Origin: Schizophyllum amplum
Taxonomy: Eukaryota > Basidiomycota > Agaricomycetes > Agaricales > Schizophyllaceae
Assembly: GCA_007026445.1 (NCBI GenBank)
Contig: VDMD01000002.1
Span: forward strand, 744,001 to 808,000
DNA: 64,000 nt
Direction of reading: 5' to 3'
Below the pieces are notes generated by a model. The model was not told where the DNA came from, made no database searches, and saw only the letters and a program-made list of their open reading frames with translations. The position numbers and the translations under genes are program-made. This document shows positions 46,457 to 59,406 of this stretch, piece after piece; within the stretch, counting starts at the first letter, position 1; each line of letters opens with the position of its first letter.

Positions 46457-46890
46457 ATGTCACGCGTGGTAGACAGCGAACAACCCCGCGCGGAGCCGGA
46501 ATCGCCAGATATCGCACACGAAGTCGGGGCAACCGTCATGCCCGACGCCGCAGGGATACTCATTGTCGAAGGCCTTGGTCGCAAAATGGCAGTGTCGCGG
46601 CAGAAGGTCATTGCTAAACTGATGATCAATAGGCATTCGGGGCCGAGGGTGAGTGCCTTTTTTCGCGCTACCCCTAGTGCCATATAATGACTGATCAAGC
46701 TTTGTAGTACGCAATGGAGTATCTGCAGGAAGTATTTGGAAAAGTGTCGGGCAGCGCAGGACCCGTTGTTTTTGTGAAGATGGATGGCGCTTTTCGTCTG
46801 AACTACGGAGGACCGCTTCAGTGGTTGGAGGTGGACTCGGATTCGTGGCAGGACTTATTGCCGTACATGCACAGTCTCCGGCTCACTTAG
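46457..46890 (+). CDS. Small protein of unrecognised GAFRL-GGPLxW family (copy C)
   Basis: Exons 46457-46648 and 46708-46890 give 124 residues. After an acidic N-terminal tail come GILIVEGLGRKMAVSRQK, AMEYLQEVFGKV, DGAFRLNYGGPLQWLEVD and LLPYMHSLR, the same order as in copy B at 22183-22536 (GALILEGGDGRRVAVGR, EGAFRLRQGGPLEW, LLRYMHRIR). The intron lies at a comparable place, after the first strand-rich block. No signal peptide, membrane helix or metal motif. I do not recognise the family and give no function. Confidence 0.72.
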
Positions 46891-47118
46891 CATTCTCTGG
46901 ACATCGTTCTGGGTAAGTGTACCATCCTCAGCACTGCTCGCTGTGTAATTCAGACTGTACCCACTGCATGTCTTTATATGTGCTCCCTCTCGGTCGCGAT
47001 GCGTGACGATTGCGATAAGTAAACGATAAATATACATGTTGGTACTGTATGTCCATTGCGTTTGTCCATGGAACTTAGTCCGTGCACACCTAGAAAAAGC
47101 ACGACTATCCCCTGCTCG

Positions 47119-48003
47119 CTAACGGCGCTGCGAGCGACGTCGCACCCTGGCGATGATCTCCCGGTGGCAGCTGAGCTCGCTGAGGTTGGATCCATGAACG
47201 AGCGCGACATAGGCCGCATTGTCCACCAGATGCTGCCGAAAGTTGCGCATGCTTGAACTGGCGGCTTCCCCAGGGTGGACATCCAGCCAATTGAGGATTC
47301 TAGTGCAATATGCCACGAAGGTAATGCTGTCGCGCTGGTCCAACGATCGAAGGAAGTTAAGCCAGGTTTGGCGAGAGGCGACTCGCGGGTCATTGCACTG
47401 CGCAACGTAGTATGAGACGTGAGGTACGAGAGGCCTGTTCATGTCACCGCGTGCGAGGACGCTGATGAATGCGAACAGCACAGGAGGGCTGGACATGAGC
47501 GTGGCGTGACGGACGACATAGGGGGCGACGTCGTTGGGCGCACGCATGAGCCATGCCAGGATACAGTTGAAGATAGAGGTGGACGGCGGCCGTGCGACGG
47601 CCTCACGAAGAAAGATGTCGACCTCATCGAACCAGGTGATGATGTCGAGCATTATTTCGATGCCGCTTCTCGATTCGCCTGCGAGCTCGCGGTGCTCGCC
47701 GTACTTGGGAGGTACGCACTGGATGGAATGACAGCGCATCTGTGTGAACGCCTGTTCCTTGAGAACTTGGTTCTGATGGTCTGAGGTGACGATGTCGAGG
47801 ACATGACGCCTGAAGAAGCCAAGAACGGCAAACATGCGAGTCGCCAGAAGTTTATTACTATTGCTCTTGATGTACTTCTCGAGAGCGAGAAGTTGGGCGA
47901 CGAAGAGAGGATGGCAAACCGGCAGATTGCGTTCAACTGCCATCATATATTGCTCTACCTGTTGAAGCACTGCGTAGATGTTGATGTTGAGCCGAGGCGC
48001 CAT
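47119..48003 (-). CDS. Orphan 294-residue protein
   Basis: A single long exon, all-helical in appearance, with no repeats and no membrane helix (NIYAVLQQVEQYMMAVERN, FNCILAWLMRAPNDVAP, AYCTRILNWLDVHPGEAA). It ends in an Arg-rich tail. I recognise no domain. The reading frame stays open upstream of the ATG (SEYPASTRTTVAT), and protein-like sequence at about 48200-48300 on the same strand (INMKSYVPAQGSFSFPPPP) could be an upstream exon, so the true start may lie further up. Confidence 0.6.
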   Translation of the reverse strand: MAPRLNINIYAVLQQVEQYMMAVERNLPVCHPLFVAQLLALEKYIKSNSNKLLATRMFAVLGFFRRHVLDIVTSDHQNQVLKEQAFTQMRCHSIQCVPPKYGEHRELAGESRSGIEIMLDIITWFDEVDIFLREAVARPPSTSIFNCILAWLMRAPNDVAPYVVRHATLMSSPPVLFAFISVLARGDMNRPLVPHVSYYVAQCNDPRVASRQTWLNFLRSLDQRDSITFVAYCTRILNWLDVHPGEAASSSMRNFRQHLVDNAAYVALVHGSNLSELSCHREIIARVRRRSQRR

Positions 48004-48818
48004 TGTCGCAACCGTCGTTCGCGTTGATGCAGGATACTCCGAGCGCTCTGCTGCCTAGAAGAACTGGCGCTCACCAGAGCAGACGTTGTAGACGTTCTGA
48101 CCATCCTCTGGTCGAGCCCGCGCGTCCTAAGTACCAGACATACCTGCAAGGAGGCGGAGGAAAAGAAAAGCTCCCTTGAGCGGGTACATAGCTCTTCATA
48201 TTGATGGGCGCAAGTCGTCGACGGTCGAGCTGCCGGGCTTGCGTGGTTGCCGCTGAATACGTCGCAAGAGTAAGACCCATGGACCCAGCACATACCCGGA
48301 GAGCTGTCGTCAGCGGAGGTATGTGCCTCATGTTGATGGGCTATTCATCGGCAGACAGCAGGGCACCAGCAGGGCGCCCTTCGTTCTTTGTACCGCGTCG
48401 AGATGTTGACAGAGGGCATCATTGACTCATTAAACCGAGGCAAATTGTTGGCGGGAGTATATGATCAGCAGCTTGTATGTTCGCATAGCGGTGAGAATTC
48501 TAGAGTGGCAGTGAACAGACATATGCAAGCAAAAAACCGTCGAGGAGAGTGGGAGTCAGAATCAAGGCTTGTCGGAGCCGGAGGTACCCGACGGAACCAG
48601 AATTTCGGTGTTTGCCGAAGAGCGACGTCACGTCCGGACCGGGCTCGTCCCCTTCTCCGCCACCGCGAGTGTACATACTGCACTGACCTTGCACTGACCG
48701 AACAAGGCGGTCGCCCTCTGGATGGTAGCGTGCAATTGCATGCTAGGCACTCGCAGACATACCTTGCTCTCTTCGTAGTATCTCCGTATCTTCGATCTTT
48801 GCGAACTCTTCGGTCGCC
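48004..48818. other. Divergent intergenic region
   Basis: 815 bp between the orphan gene (-) and the alpha/beta hydrolase (+). Apart from the possible upstream exon of the orphan gene near 48200-48300, I see nothing coding; open frames from 48388 and 48465 overlap each other on opposite strands and look random. Confidence 0.4.
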
Positions 48819-50271
48819 ATGTCTGACGCGGATCCCGAGCACGGATCGACAGTAGCGACGCCTCCTTCTCCGACTATTGAGGAGAAGGGCAAGGGCAAGC
48901 AACCACCAAAGGACAACATCCTCGTTGTCTTCATACACGGCTTCAAGGGGGACGACGAGACCTTCGCCCACTTCCCTGATCGCCTCCAGCACATCCTCTC
49001 GGAAGCGATCTCCGACGCCGTCGTGGAATGCGTGGTATTCCCGCAGTACGAGACGAAGGGAAACTTGGTGAGCATCGTCCCGTCATACGCTGGAAATGTT
49101 AGCTGACTATATTGGAGACTGAAGCGGTCAACCGGTTCTCGGAATGGCTCACGACGAAGACGGTCGAGCGCGAGGTGGCGACCGGGGGCGGCGCCGGGAA
49201 CGTGAAGATTGTGCTCGCAGGACATAGGTGCGCAATTCAATCATCCAAGTGAAGCCCATCTAACCCAATTGCAGTATGGGCGGTATCCTTGCTGCAGATA
49301 CCCTGCAGGAATTCATTCAGACACGGCCGGACCCAACTGCACCACTCTGGCCGAAGATCGTTGCTGTCGTCGCGTTCGATACACCCGTACGGTGATTCCG
49401 GCTTCTCTGTCTGCCGCGCCCTCATCCTTCCTCAGTACCTCGGCGTGCACCCATTCGTGTTCAAGAACAGTGCAACGAAGGCCGTAGAATACGCGTCCAC
49501 TGCCAAAACCATTGGCACCGCCCTCCTCGGCGGGTTCGCCGGCTTTGGCTCGAAGAAACCTGAGGAGAAGTCGAAGGCACCCGCGGGTCTGATTACTGCG
49601 CCGGAGCCTGCGTCTACACAGTCCGGCTGGGCGCGATGGGCCCTGCCAGCCGTGTACGCCGTTGGCGGGGCGGTTGCGGCGGGGGCAGTCGCAGGCGGCG
49701 CGTACTGGCGGCGAGAAGATCTCAACCTCGGCTACTCTTGGGTCACGGACCACATGAAATACGTCGGCGAGCTGTGGAACGAGAAGAGAATGAATGAGCG
49801 CGTTGAAGGTCTCGTGGACTTTGAGGAGCAACATAATGTTCTCTTCAAGACGTACGTAGTCTTGCTTCTGCGCGCAACATGGACTGACTTTGTTTATGCA
49901 GCTTCTACACCTACCTCCCCCCTTCACCGCCGAGTTACTTCTCGTCCCGCACATTCGTGGTCCTGCCCAAGCGAACGTCGCGCGCATTCACGCGTTTCGT
50001 ATCCGCGAAGAATGAACTAGCCATTGACGAGTTAGAGGCGCACACTGGAATGTTCAGCGGGACCACGAACGACGGGTACTATGAGCTTGGACTGGAAACG
50101 GCCAAGTTCATCCGCCAGGCAGTCCATCTGCACCGCGGGACTATCGAAGCGGCGCCGCCTTCCACCGAGTCGATAGACTCAGCAGCGCTACCGCCTCTGG
50201 CGCCACGAGTAGACGAGAACAACACAGACGAGGGGGATGCGGTCGCGTTACCTCAGCCACCATCCGCGTGA
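48819..50271 (+). CDS. Alpha/beta hydrolase, DUF676-like serine esterase
   Basis: Exons 48819-49067, 49118-49227, 49275-49386, 49436-49851, 49902-50271 give 418 residues. The fold is shown by the oxyanion strand VVFIHGFKGDDETF, the nucleophile elbow AGHSMGG (Ser split by intron 2) and VVAFDTPYLGVHP. After this comes a Gly/Ala-rich hydrophobic segment (ALPAVYAVGGAVAAGAVAGG, near residue 225), which may attach the protein to a membrane. The C-terminal part has FEEQHNVLFKTFYTYLP and a conserved H-TGMF stretch, where the catalytic His would sit. The tail is acidic and Pro-rich. Substrate unknown; fungal relatives act on lipids or are uncharacterised. Confidence 0.85.
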
Positions 50272-50380
50272 AGGGCCAGCGGAGGTTGTACTTTATGACA
50301 TCTTTTTGTGTATTTTATGCCTATTTTGTATACACCTGACTGTGACCTGTTTAGATAGTAGCCTGCTTGCTTTATTGATT

Positions 50381-51184
50381 TCATCGCGAGCTGAGCATGA
50401 GCTTCATCGCGTATGCATCCTCGCCATCCGCGTCTATTCATCCAGTCAGCATTGCGTCACATATGGTGTCCGGCCATAACGCACAGTATCCCTTTTCGAT
50501 GTCCTTGACGGTGAAGCCAAGGGTGTCCCGGTACAGACCGAGGGCGGCACGGTTGGACTTCCGGACGTGCAGCGAAACGTATGCGGCCCCATATATCGCA
50601 GACATCGCCTCCTCTGCTCGATCGGAGGCAAGGGGGTGGTGTGAACGGAAGGTGGTATGCATGGCGGGGGTTCATAGTTTGATGGGGGGCATAATAGAAC
50701 GTAAGTCACTGATCGAGTTGGGTGCACGCGAAACGTACGCGACTGCACCATGAGCTTCTTTGCGAGGCCCAGTCGGCGGTAAGAGCGTAGGACGGAGATC
50801 GAGGTGACGTGGCCGTGTGGGGATTCGTCCTCTGGGACGTCCTCTTCCCTGTAGATGGAGTTTAGGATGAGGGGGAACGGAAAGTATGGCGATCGAACAT
50901 CTTGGCGAGGATGTAGCCGACGATGCGGCCCTTGTGGTCCTCGGCAACATAGGAGAGCCCAGGCCAGGTCAGGCCGTGGTAGAGGTCTGTGTGGCGCGGT
51001 GAGATGAGTGGGGACGGCAGGGAGGTTTGCGTAGGCAACGCACAGTACTTCATGGTGTAGTTTTCAGGCAGATTCTGCAGATTGCAGGCCTGCATGCCCA
51101 TCTCGTCTTCAACCTATATAGTATAGTAAGCAGATGCGCGTGTTCAATCACCAGAGGACTGACTCTTGCTGGTCTAATATTCAT
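50381..51184 (-). CDS. ARD1: N-alpha-acetyltransferase Naa10 (Ard1), NatA catalytic subunit
   Basis: Acetylates N termini of nascent proteins on the ribosome together with Naa15. Exons 51184-51164 (21 nt), 51113-51044, 50986-50899, 50848-50739, 50613-50485, 50433-50381 give 156 residues, the usual fungal core length without the long acidic tail of animal Naa10. Recognisable stretches are [38 protein letters not shown], the acetyl-CoA loop [28 protein letters not shown] and ADGEDAYAM. The gene shares its direction with adenosine kinase and eRF3 upstream of it. Confidence 0.95.
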
Positions 51185-51451
51185 TGTGAGAGGGATGCAA
51201 ACGAGAAGGGTCTAGTTATGACTTGGACAGAGCGAAGGGGAGAGGACAAGCTGACAGTGATGGGCCGCGCTTCTGGGCCGAAAATGCCGAATGGCCTCCC
51301 GGGGTCCTACTAAAGACTCGAAGTGCGCGACACCCTCAACTCATGCACAGACAACGTTTAACAAAGTATGAGAGCGCAGCGAGCGATCACAATACAATGA
51401 CAATGCGTAGATCCCGCCTAGATGCTGCTATAATCCTGGGCAAGCCTCAAG

Positions 51452-52723
<1,272 letters not shown>

Positions 52724-52972
52724 CTATGGAGTGCGCGGACACACAGAATTCGTGGAGGAAGGAAGATAGCCGGGTCGTTATCGTGTCCCTGCATGTCAAT
52801 GGGCCAGATTGAGCATGCCACAGGCTTTACCGGGTCCATCGTCGCAGCCTCCAATGAATACATCAAGAACTACGAGACAAAGGCGCAGGGCGACGTTCGA
52901 TGATACAACACAGGTACAGCAGTATACAAGCGGTAATACAACACTGGTCTGTCCTAGATATTGTACATTGAA

Positions 52973-54978
52973 CTAAGCCGGCGCATTCGCAGCAGCTTGT
53001 CCGGCAATGGTCAGGTTGCCCACTGCGTCCGTGACTTCGCCGACGTAGTTCTCTATCAGCTTCGTAATTCTGCCGATAGCAATGGTCCGTCCTGAGTAAT
53101 TGTCAGTGGAACTCGAGTCAGCTTGACAGACGCGCTCACCCTCGTCACGGAGCGTGAAGCGGCCTAGCTGTGGGTAGTCTGAAAATTTCTCCACACAGAC
53201 CGGTGCAGTTGCCTCGATAAGGGCGACGATCTTCTGACCTATGCGACTGTCAGTATTTCTTTGAGCGACGCGACTGTAAGGCTTACCCTTCTTGGCGTAT
53301 TGAGGCGGCTTCTTCGACTTGCGCCCAGTAGCTTTATCGAAATAGTGCAAGAGAGCGGGCAGAGTGACCTCCTCGGATAGCGTGTGCACGTGCATAACAG
53401 CGGAATATCCAGCACATATGATGCTCTTGTGCTCCAGAATGGCGAGCTGCGCTTCAAACTGGCGCACAGCGTGTACCGGCTTCGACGGACTTGTGAGCAC
53501 GAAGCCGGGGGTAATGTCCTCGTCTTCGATGCCACGAAGTCGGATGCGCACGTTATCACCGCAGAATCCGGACGTGACCTCGTCCTCCATCTCGTTGTAG
53601 ATCGCGGATACCTCGACAAGGACCTTGTTCGGCATGACGAGCAGCTGGTCACCCTTGCGGATGTGGCCGGACTCGATCTTCCCGACGACGATGGTACCCA
53701 AGTCCTTGTACTTCTCGGACACGGGCATCATGAGCGGTGCGTTGACCTTGCGGTCCACCATCGGCATGTGGTCGAGGATCTCCAGGAATGATGGACCGTC
53801 CCACCACGGAACGATGTTCTTGTCGACGCGGTCCTTGAGGTTGACACCGGTGTATGCGGACACGGGCACGAACGTCACGTCCGTCTTGGGGTTGAAGCCG
53901 GCTGCGCGGGCGAAAGGGGTGATCTTGTCTTTGATTTCATTGTAGCGCGCCTGGTCCCACCCTACGGTCGCGTCGTCCATCTTGTTGATCGCGATGACGA
54001 CCTTGGAGACACCGGCGGTCTTGACGAGCATGATGTGCTCGCGCGTCTGGCCGCCGCGCTCGAAGCCGGTTTCGAACTCGCCCTTGCGGGCGGAGATGAC
54101 GAGGATGGCGACGTCTGCCTGTGCGGCACCGGAGATCATTGAGGGGACAAAGGTTTTGTGACCGGGTGCGTCGAGGATGGTGTATCGCCGGGCGTCGGTT
54201 TCGAAGTAGGCGCGGCCGACCTCGACGGTCTTTCCCTTCAGCCGCTCCTGCGGCGTAGAGTCAAGGGCCCATGAGAGGTACCAGGTCTCACGGCCGGCCT
54301 CCTTGGCTTCCTTTTCGTACTTCTCCATGGTACGTTTGTCGACCATGCCGGTCATGTATAGCAAGTTGCCGCCCATCGTGCTCTTGCCAGCATCGACGTG
54401 ACCGATGAAAACAATGTTCAAGTGCTCCTTCGCTGTGGAGTAGTCAGAGGCTGCCTATGTCTGGTCGAGACCTACTCACATTGACCGTAGAGATCCTCAA
54501 GCACGGCTTGATCAGCGACCGCCTTGACTTCTTGTGCGATCGCCTGCGTATCTGTCTTGGCCTTCTCCGTAGTGAAAGTCTTCGAGGGGCCCGAGGATGG
54601 TGCAGGTGATGCACTCTTTTTCGGTGTAGTGGTGCCGGACTCGGACGCCTTCGTGGTCGAAACGCCGGCGGCAGGTGCAGGTGCAGCTGCAGGTGCTGGC
54701 GTGGCGGGCTTCGCGGCAGGTGGCGCGGCTGCTGCCGGCTTGGAGCCACCGATGTTTAGCGAGACGACCGCGGGCTTGTCATCTGGCTTCGGGGCGGGAG
54801 ATGCGGCAGGCCTAGCGCCGCCGATGTTGAGGGATATGGTGGGTGGTGGCGCGGGAGCGGAGGCCTGCTCAGGGCGCTGGATGGGTTGGGGTGGGGGCTG
54901 CTGGGGCTGGGCGCTCTGGGGAGCGACGAAACCCCTGCCCGGGACGAACTCGAAGGCGCCGGCGTTGAGCTTGCTCAT
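52973..54978 (-). CDS. SUP35: Translation termination factor eRF3 (Sup35)
   Basis: A translational GTPase that works with eRF1 to release peptides at stop codons. Exons 54978-54480, 54432-53287, 53238-53140, 53091-52973 give 620 residues. The GTPase domain shows FIGHVDAGKST (G1), LDAPGHKTF (G3) and AINKMD (G4), followed by EF-Tu-like domains 2 and 3 (HKSIICAGYSAVMHVH, YPQLGRFTLRDEG). The N-terminal 165 residues are Ala/Pro-rich, not Gln/Asn-rich, so no yeast-type prion domain is present. Residues 3-12 (KLNAGAFEFVP) match the PAM2 motif that binds poly(A)-binding protein. The block SLNIGG(A/S)(R/K)PA occurs twice. The last two introns are stop-free in frame, so an unspliced reading also looks open. 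Confidence 0.97.
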
Positions 54979-55250
54979 GGTGGTTGGGAGAAGAAAATGA
55001 GATCGCGGGGGATCGCTGCGACGAATTGATATGCAGTATTAGAGCGGCGCGATAGACCGGGAGTACTCGAGTTTAGAAGCGATCCTGCAACTGCTTCTAC
55101 ACTTTCTGATTCTTGTCGTTGTTGTTGGCGGCGGCGGCGGTGACGGCGGACACAGCGAGCAAAGCGCACGACGAAATAGGAAATTCGGTTCTGATTGGAT
55201 CCACACGCGCATCGGGGACGATTCCGAAGCCCTGAGTACCGCCCGCCATC
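54979..55250. promoter_or_regulatory. Bidirectional promoter region, SUP35 / SLA1
   Basis: 272 bp between the start codons of eRF3 (-) and Sla1 (+). It contains a short ggcggcggcggtgacggcgg run near 55130. No TATA box seen; the role is inferred from position. Confidence 0.4.
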
Positions 55251-58200
55251 ATGCCCGACGACGTCGAGGAGCATCTCGCCGTTCTCAAGGCCACCTACGA
55301 CTACGACGCCACCGAGCCTGACGAGTGCAGCGTCAAGGAGAACCAGATCCTCCTCCTCATCCAGCGCGTCGATGACGAGTGAGTCCGTCTGACGTCGCGC
55401 GCGCCGCGAATCTCATCGTTCGCAGCTGGTGGAAGATCAAGGTCAAGGGCGACTCTCCCGACGACGATGACACCCCGAGCGGCATGGTGCCCGCCGCGTA
55501 CGTCGAGCCGGTGAGCAGACACGCATGTCGAGCGCATGACGCCGCTCACCATCAACCAGGCCGACCGCACCTCCGTAGTCAAAGCACTCTACGATTATGA
55601 AGCCAGCGCGCCTGGGGAGCTGTCTATCAAGGAGGACGAGATTCTGGACGTGTTCGCGGCGGAAGGTGACTGGCTGCTCGCGCAAACCAGTCGGAATGGC
55701 GGCAAGGCCGGTTACATCCCCGCCAACTACGTCGAAGCCGCCAGCGAGGATGCCGAATCCGAGCCCACGCCTGCTCCCCCTCCTCCTGCGCCAGCACCCG
55801 CGATTGTCGTCCCCGACTCGGTGCGTCCCAACACGGTCCCCCCCACACCTGACGCTGACAGCGTGTTGCCCAGCCTCCCCGGCCCGCGTATGTGGACCCT
55901 GAGGAGCGCGTAGCCTCCACCAAATCCACAGCAAAGGCGGACGCTATCAAGACCTGGTCGGTTTCTGAGGTGGACTCCAAGAACAAGAAGAAGAAGGGTA
56001 CGCTCGGCGTCGGCAACGGCGCCGTATTCTTTGCCAGCGAGTCTGACAAGGTGCGTACATGCCATAAAGCACCTCAATCATAATCCACTCACAGAACTGC
56101 AGACACCCGTCAAGAAATGGCCAACCTCCCTCATCACGCACATATCGACGGAGAAATCTAAGCACATCCACCTTGATATCGCCGGCGACGAGCCTGTCAG
56201 CCTTCATTTCCATGCGGGCTCGAAGGACACGGCGGATGAGATTATCGACAAACTCGAAACTTCACGCGCCATCGCGACCGAGGCCTCTACAGCTGCTGGC
56301 GAAGAGGAAGACGGGGAGGAAGAGGAGGCCCCCAAGCCCGCTACGCGCGCTGTCCCTCCGTCCATCAACCTCGGACCGTCCACTGTCGGGAATAGGAAGC
56401 CATCCGTGCACTTCTCCCCGCTTTCCCCACAGATCATACCACCACCGGAAGATTCGGATGACGACGACGAAGGTGGGCATGCGAACGGCGCAGGTACGTA
56501 TGATGAGCATCACTGTCGCTCTCGCTGATACACCACCTTAAGGTGGCGATATAGCATCCGCATTGTATGACTTTGAAGCGGATGGCGAGGATGAGCTTTC
56601 GGTCGCGGCAGGCGAGCAGTTGACTGTCATTGAGAAGGACAGCGACGAATGGTGGAAGTGCCGCAATGCCAAGGGTGCTGAAGGCGTTGTGCCAGCCAGC
56701 TACCTTGAGGTCAGTCTGGTCGCAATATTTCGCGACGACTTTGATCTGATCTCATGTAGCTCGCCACTGGTACTGCTGCTCTTGCGGGTTCCGCTGTCGC
56801 TGATGATGACGACGACAACGAGCTCTCCGATGCAGACCGCAAGAAACAGGAAGTAGAGAAGGCGGAGAAGGAACGGCTACACCTGCAGAAGGAGAAGGAG
56901 CTCGAGGAAAGAGAGCGGGAACTCAAGAGGAAGGAGGAAGCGCAGAAGAGGGCAGAGCTGGCAGCTCAGAAGGCTGAGGAAGAAAGGCGAAAGCGGCACG
57001 AGGCACGAGATGCGCACAAGAAAAGTCAATCGTGAGTCGCTCGATAGGCAACTCGATCTGTTGAGCTCACTAATCTTACAGAACCGAACGTGCGCCGAGA
57101 CCATCTTCAGCTGCTGCACGTCCATCAGCCGAGCGTGAACGTAGGGTTGCTCATATTCGTTGGGTGCACTGAACTGATGCAAAATATATAGGCCCCCCGC
57201 CAGATCAGACCAGGATATGGCATGATCGCACAGGGCAATTCCGCGTCGAGGCTGCCTTCCTTGGGTTCAATGGTGGCAAATTCCGTTTGCATAAGGTCAA
57301 CGGCGTCATCGTCGAGGTGCCCTCGGAGAAGATGAGTCCAGAGGACGTCCGCTATGTCGAGAAGCTTTCGCGCAATAACAGTCGCAAGTCGCGCCCGCCG
57401 CCGGGCCCTTCGGACGACGACGATGTGCCGCTTGCAATGACTTCTCCGAAGCGCCCGACGTCTACACAGCAGCCGCAGCAGCCCAAGAAGCCGCGCGTCG
57501 ACTGGTTTGAGTTCTTCCTCGCCGCGGGTTGCGACATCGACGACTGCACGCGCTACGCGGCCTCCTTCGAGCGGGACAAGATCGACGAGGCGATCCTGCC
57601 GGATATCACGGAAAGCACAATGCGTTCCTTGGGCCTGCGCGAGGGCGACATCATCCGCGTCAAGAAGCTCATTGACCAGCGCAAGCCGAAGCAGGAGCAG
57701 CCCAACGCCGCTTTAGAGGAGCAGATGCGCAAGGACGAGGAGATGGCGCGTAGACTGCAGGAAGAGGAGCAGGGCCGCAAGCCTGCACCGAACCTGTTCA
57801 GCGGGCCTGGTGGAGCGCTGAAGAACCCTTCAAAGCCGCCGCGGCGCGGTCGTCCGGAGCCTAGCAAGAGTTTGCCACCGACCTTTGTGGGCGCGGATGG
57901 GATCGTGGCCGCGTCGCAGTCCATCCGGACCGCAAGCCCCGTAACCTCGACATCTCCTGTGCAAGCGCCACCTCGGACGAGCTCTGCAGGAGCGAGCACT
58001 ACTGTTGCGGCACCGCCACCGAGCGGATTTGACGACGACGCGTGGACTGTCAGACCGAGCTCGACGGCAGCGGACAGGACGCCTTCTGCACCACCCACGT
58101 CGACGCCTGCTACTGCTCCTCCGGCAGCGCCAGCGCCTCCTCCAGCTCCAGCCCCTCCTGCTGCCGTCGCCGCTCCCGCACCGGCCGCACCTACGAACTT

Positions 58201-59169
58201 GGCAAACAAGACGGAGTCAGACATCTTCGACCAGCTCTCACGGCTTAGCGAATTGCGAAAGACTCAGAGCCCGGCTGCTGCGACGCCTCCGCCCATGGCA
58301 GCTTCGCCGCCTGTCTCTGCCTCCCCCGCTGGATACGCTCAGGGCCTGGGGATGGGTCCGTCGCCATCACCCATCGGGCAGTTGCAGCCGCAGAACACGG
58401 CCATGCCATACAATGGTCCTCGCGGTCCCTTCGCGCCTGTCCTGGCGAACCAGGGCCTCTTGCAACCCCTCATTCCGACGCAGACTGGGTTCAACAGCTT
58501 TGTGCCCACGGCGCGGCCGACGTCGGCGATGCAGGGGTCGCCGTTCGCGGGTGGCGTGCCGGCGTCGCAGTATATGCAAAGTCAACCGACGGGCTTCCCC
58601 GCTATGTCACAGCTACAAAGCCAGCCGACGGGTTTCCCGAGTATGCAGAGCCAGCCGACTGGGTTCATGCAGAGCCAGGCCACCGGCTTCCCGGGCATGC
58701 AAAGCCAACCGACTGGCTTCCCGCAGCAACAGCAGCCCATGATGTCGCAGCCGACGGGGATGATGGGTGGCATGGGTGGCTTTGGTGGTGGAGTGCAGAC
58801 GAGTGAGTGGAGTCTTATGCTGGGGAAGGAAGGCTGATCAGACCCGCAGATCCAACTGGCTTCAACACGGGCATGGGTATGGGGTCGTTCAACGGCGGCA
58901 TGTCCTCGCCGCCGCCGTTGCCGCAACAGCAGCCGACCAACAACACGTCGCCAGCAAACATCTTTGCGCAGATGAAGTCGGGCACGTTCGCGAACGATTC
59001 TGCGGCGCAGGATGCGAACAAGTACGACGCGCTTCGGCCACAACAACGTATGTCCCTTCCTGCTCACTCAAAAACCATGGCACTGACTGGTTTGCCAGCG
59101 CTGATGGCGCAGCCCACCGGCTGGGGAGGCGGCGGCTTCCAAGGCGGATACATGGGATACCAGCAATAG
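55251..59169 (+). CDS. SLA1: Sla1-like endocytic adaptor of the actin cortical patch
   Basis: Links cargo, clathrin and Las17/WASP in endocytosis. Eleven exons: 55251-55378, 55426-55510, 55560-55820, 55862-56050, 56103-56493, 56543-56709, 56760-57031, 57082-57140, 57192-58802, 58850-59047, 59099-59169. They give 1143 residues. In order: SH3-1 (LKATYDYDATEPDE), SH3-2 (VKALYDYEASAPGE), a conserved middle region (KTWSVSEVDSKNKKKKGTLG), SH3-3 (ASALYDFEADGEDE), a charged coiled coil (RKKQEVEKAEKERL), the SHD1 cargo domain (TRIWHDRTGQFRVEAAFLGF), the SAM-like SHD2 (WFEFFLAAGCDIDDCTRYA), a Pro-rich linker and about nine Q(P/A)TG(F/M) repeats like the LxxQxTG sites of yeast Sla1, which are Ark/Prk kinase targets. 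Confidence 0.96.
58568..58770 (+). repeat. QPTGF repeat region of SLA1
   Basis: At least seven coding repeats with the core caaagccaaccgacgggcttc, spaced 15-36 bp, encode variants of MQSQPTGFP. One reads QATGF. They match the spacing of regulatory LxxQxTG sites in Sla1 and Pan1. Confidence 0.7.
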
Positions 59170-59406
59170 TTATTTAGAACCTTCGAATGCAGTATATATT
59201 TCGTCTCCTGATATCCTCACCGTTCCTTCCTATCACTCACAAGCCTCTAATTTGCTGACTCGAGTAGTATACGCACGACGCTCGTTACCACTTCAACTTT
59301 GAATTCCAAAGCTTTTGTTCAGTCGCTTCTTCCGCATTTGGCAGGCTTTGTTTCTCCTCAATCGCAGAGTGCACGTGGCCGCGCTTGACACCTGACGCCC
59401 ACCTTC

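Noticed and set aside
48388..48992. Open frames on both strands upstream of the alpha/beta hydrolase
   Set aside because: Basic, low-quality translations, one of them antisense to the hydrolase start; no domain.
52973..54421. eRF3 read as one uninterrupted 482-codon exon
   Set aside because: Two stop-free introns are read through; the inserted segments break conserved blocks, whereas splicing restores them.
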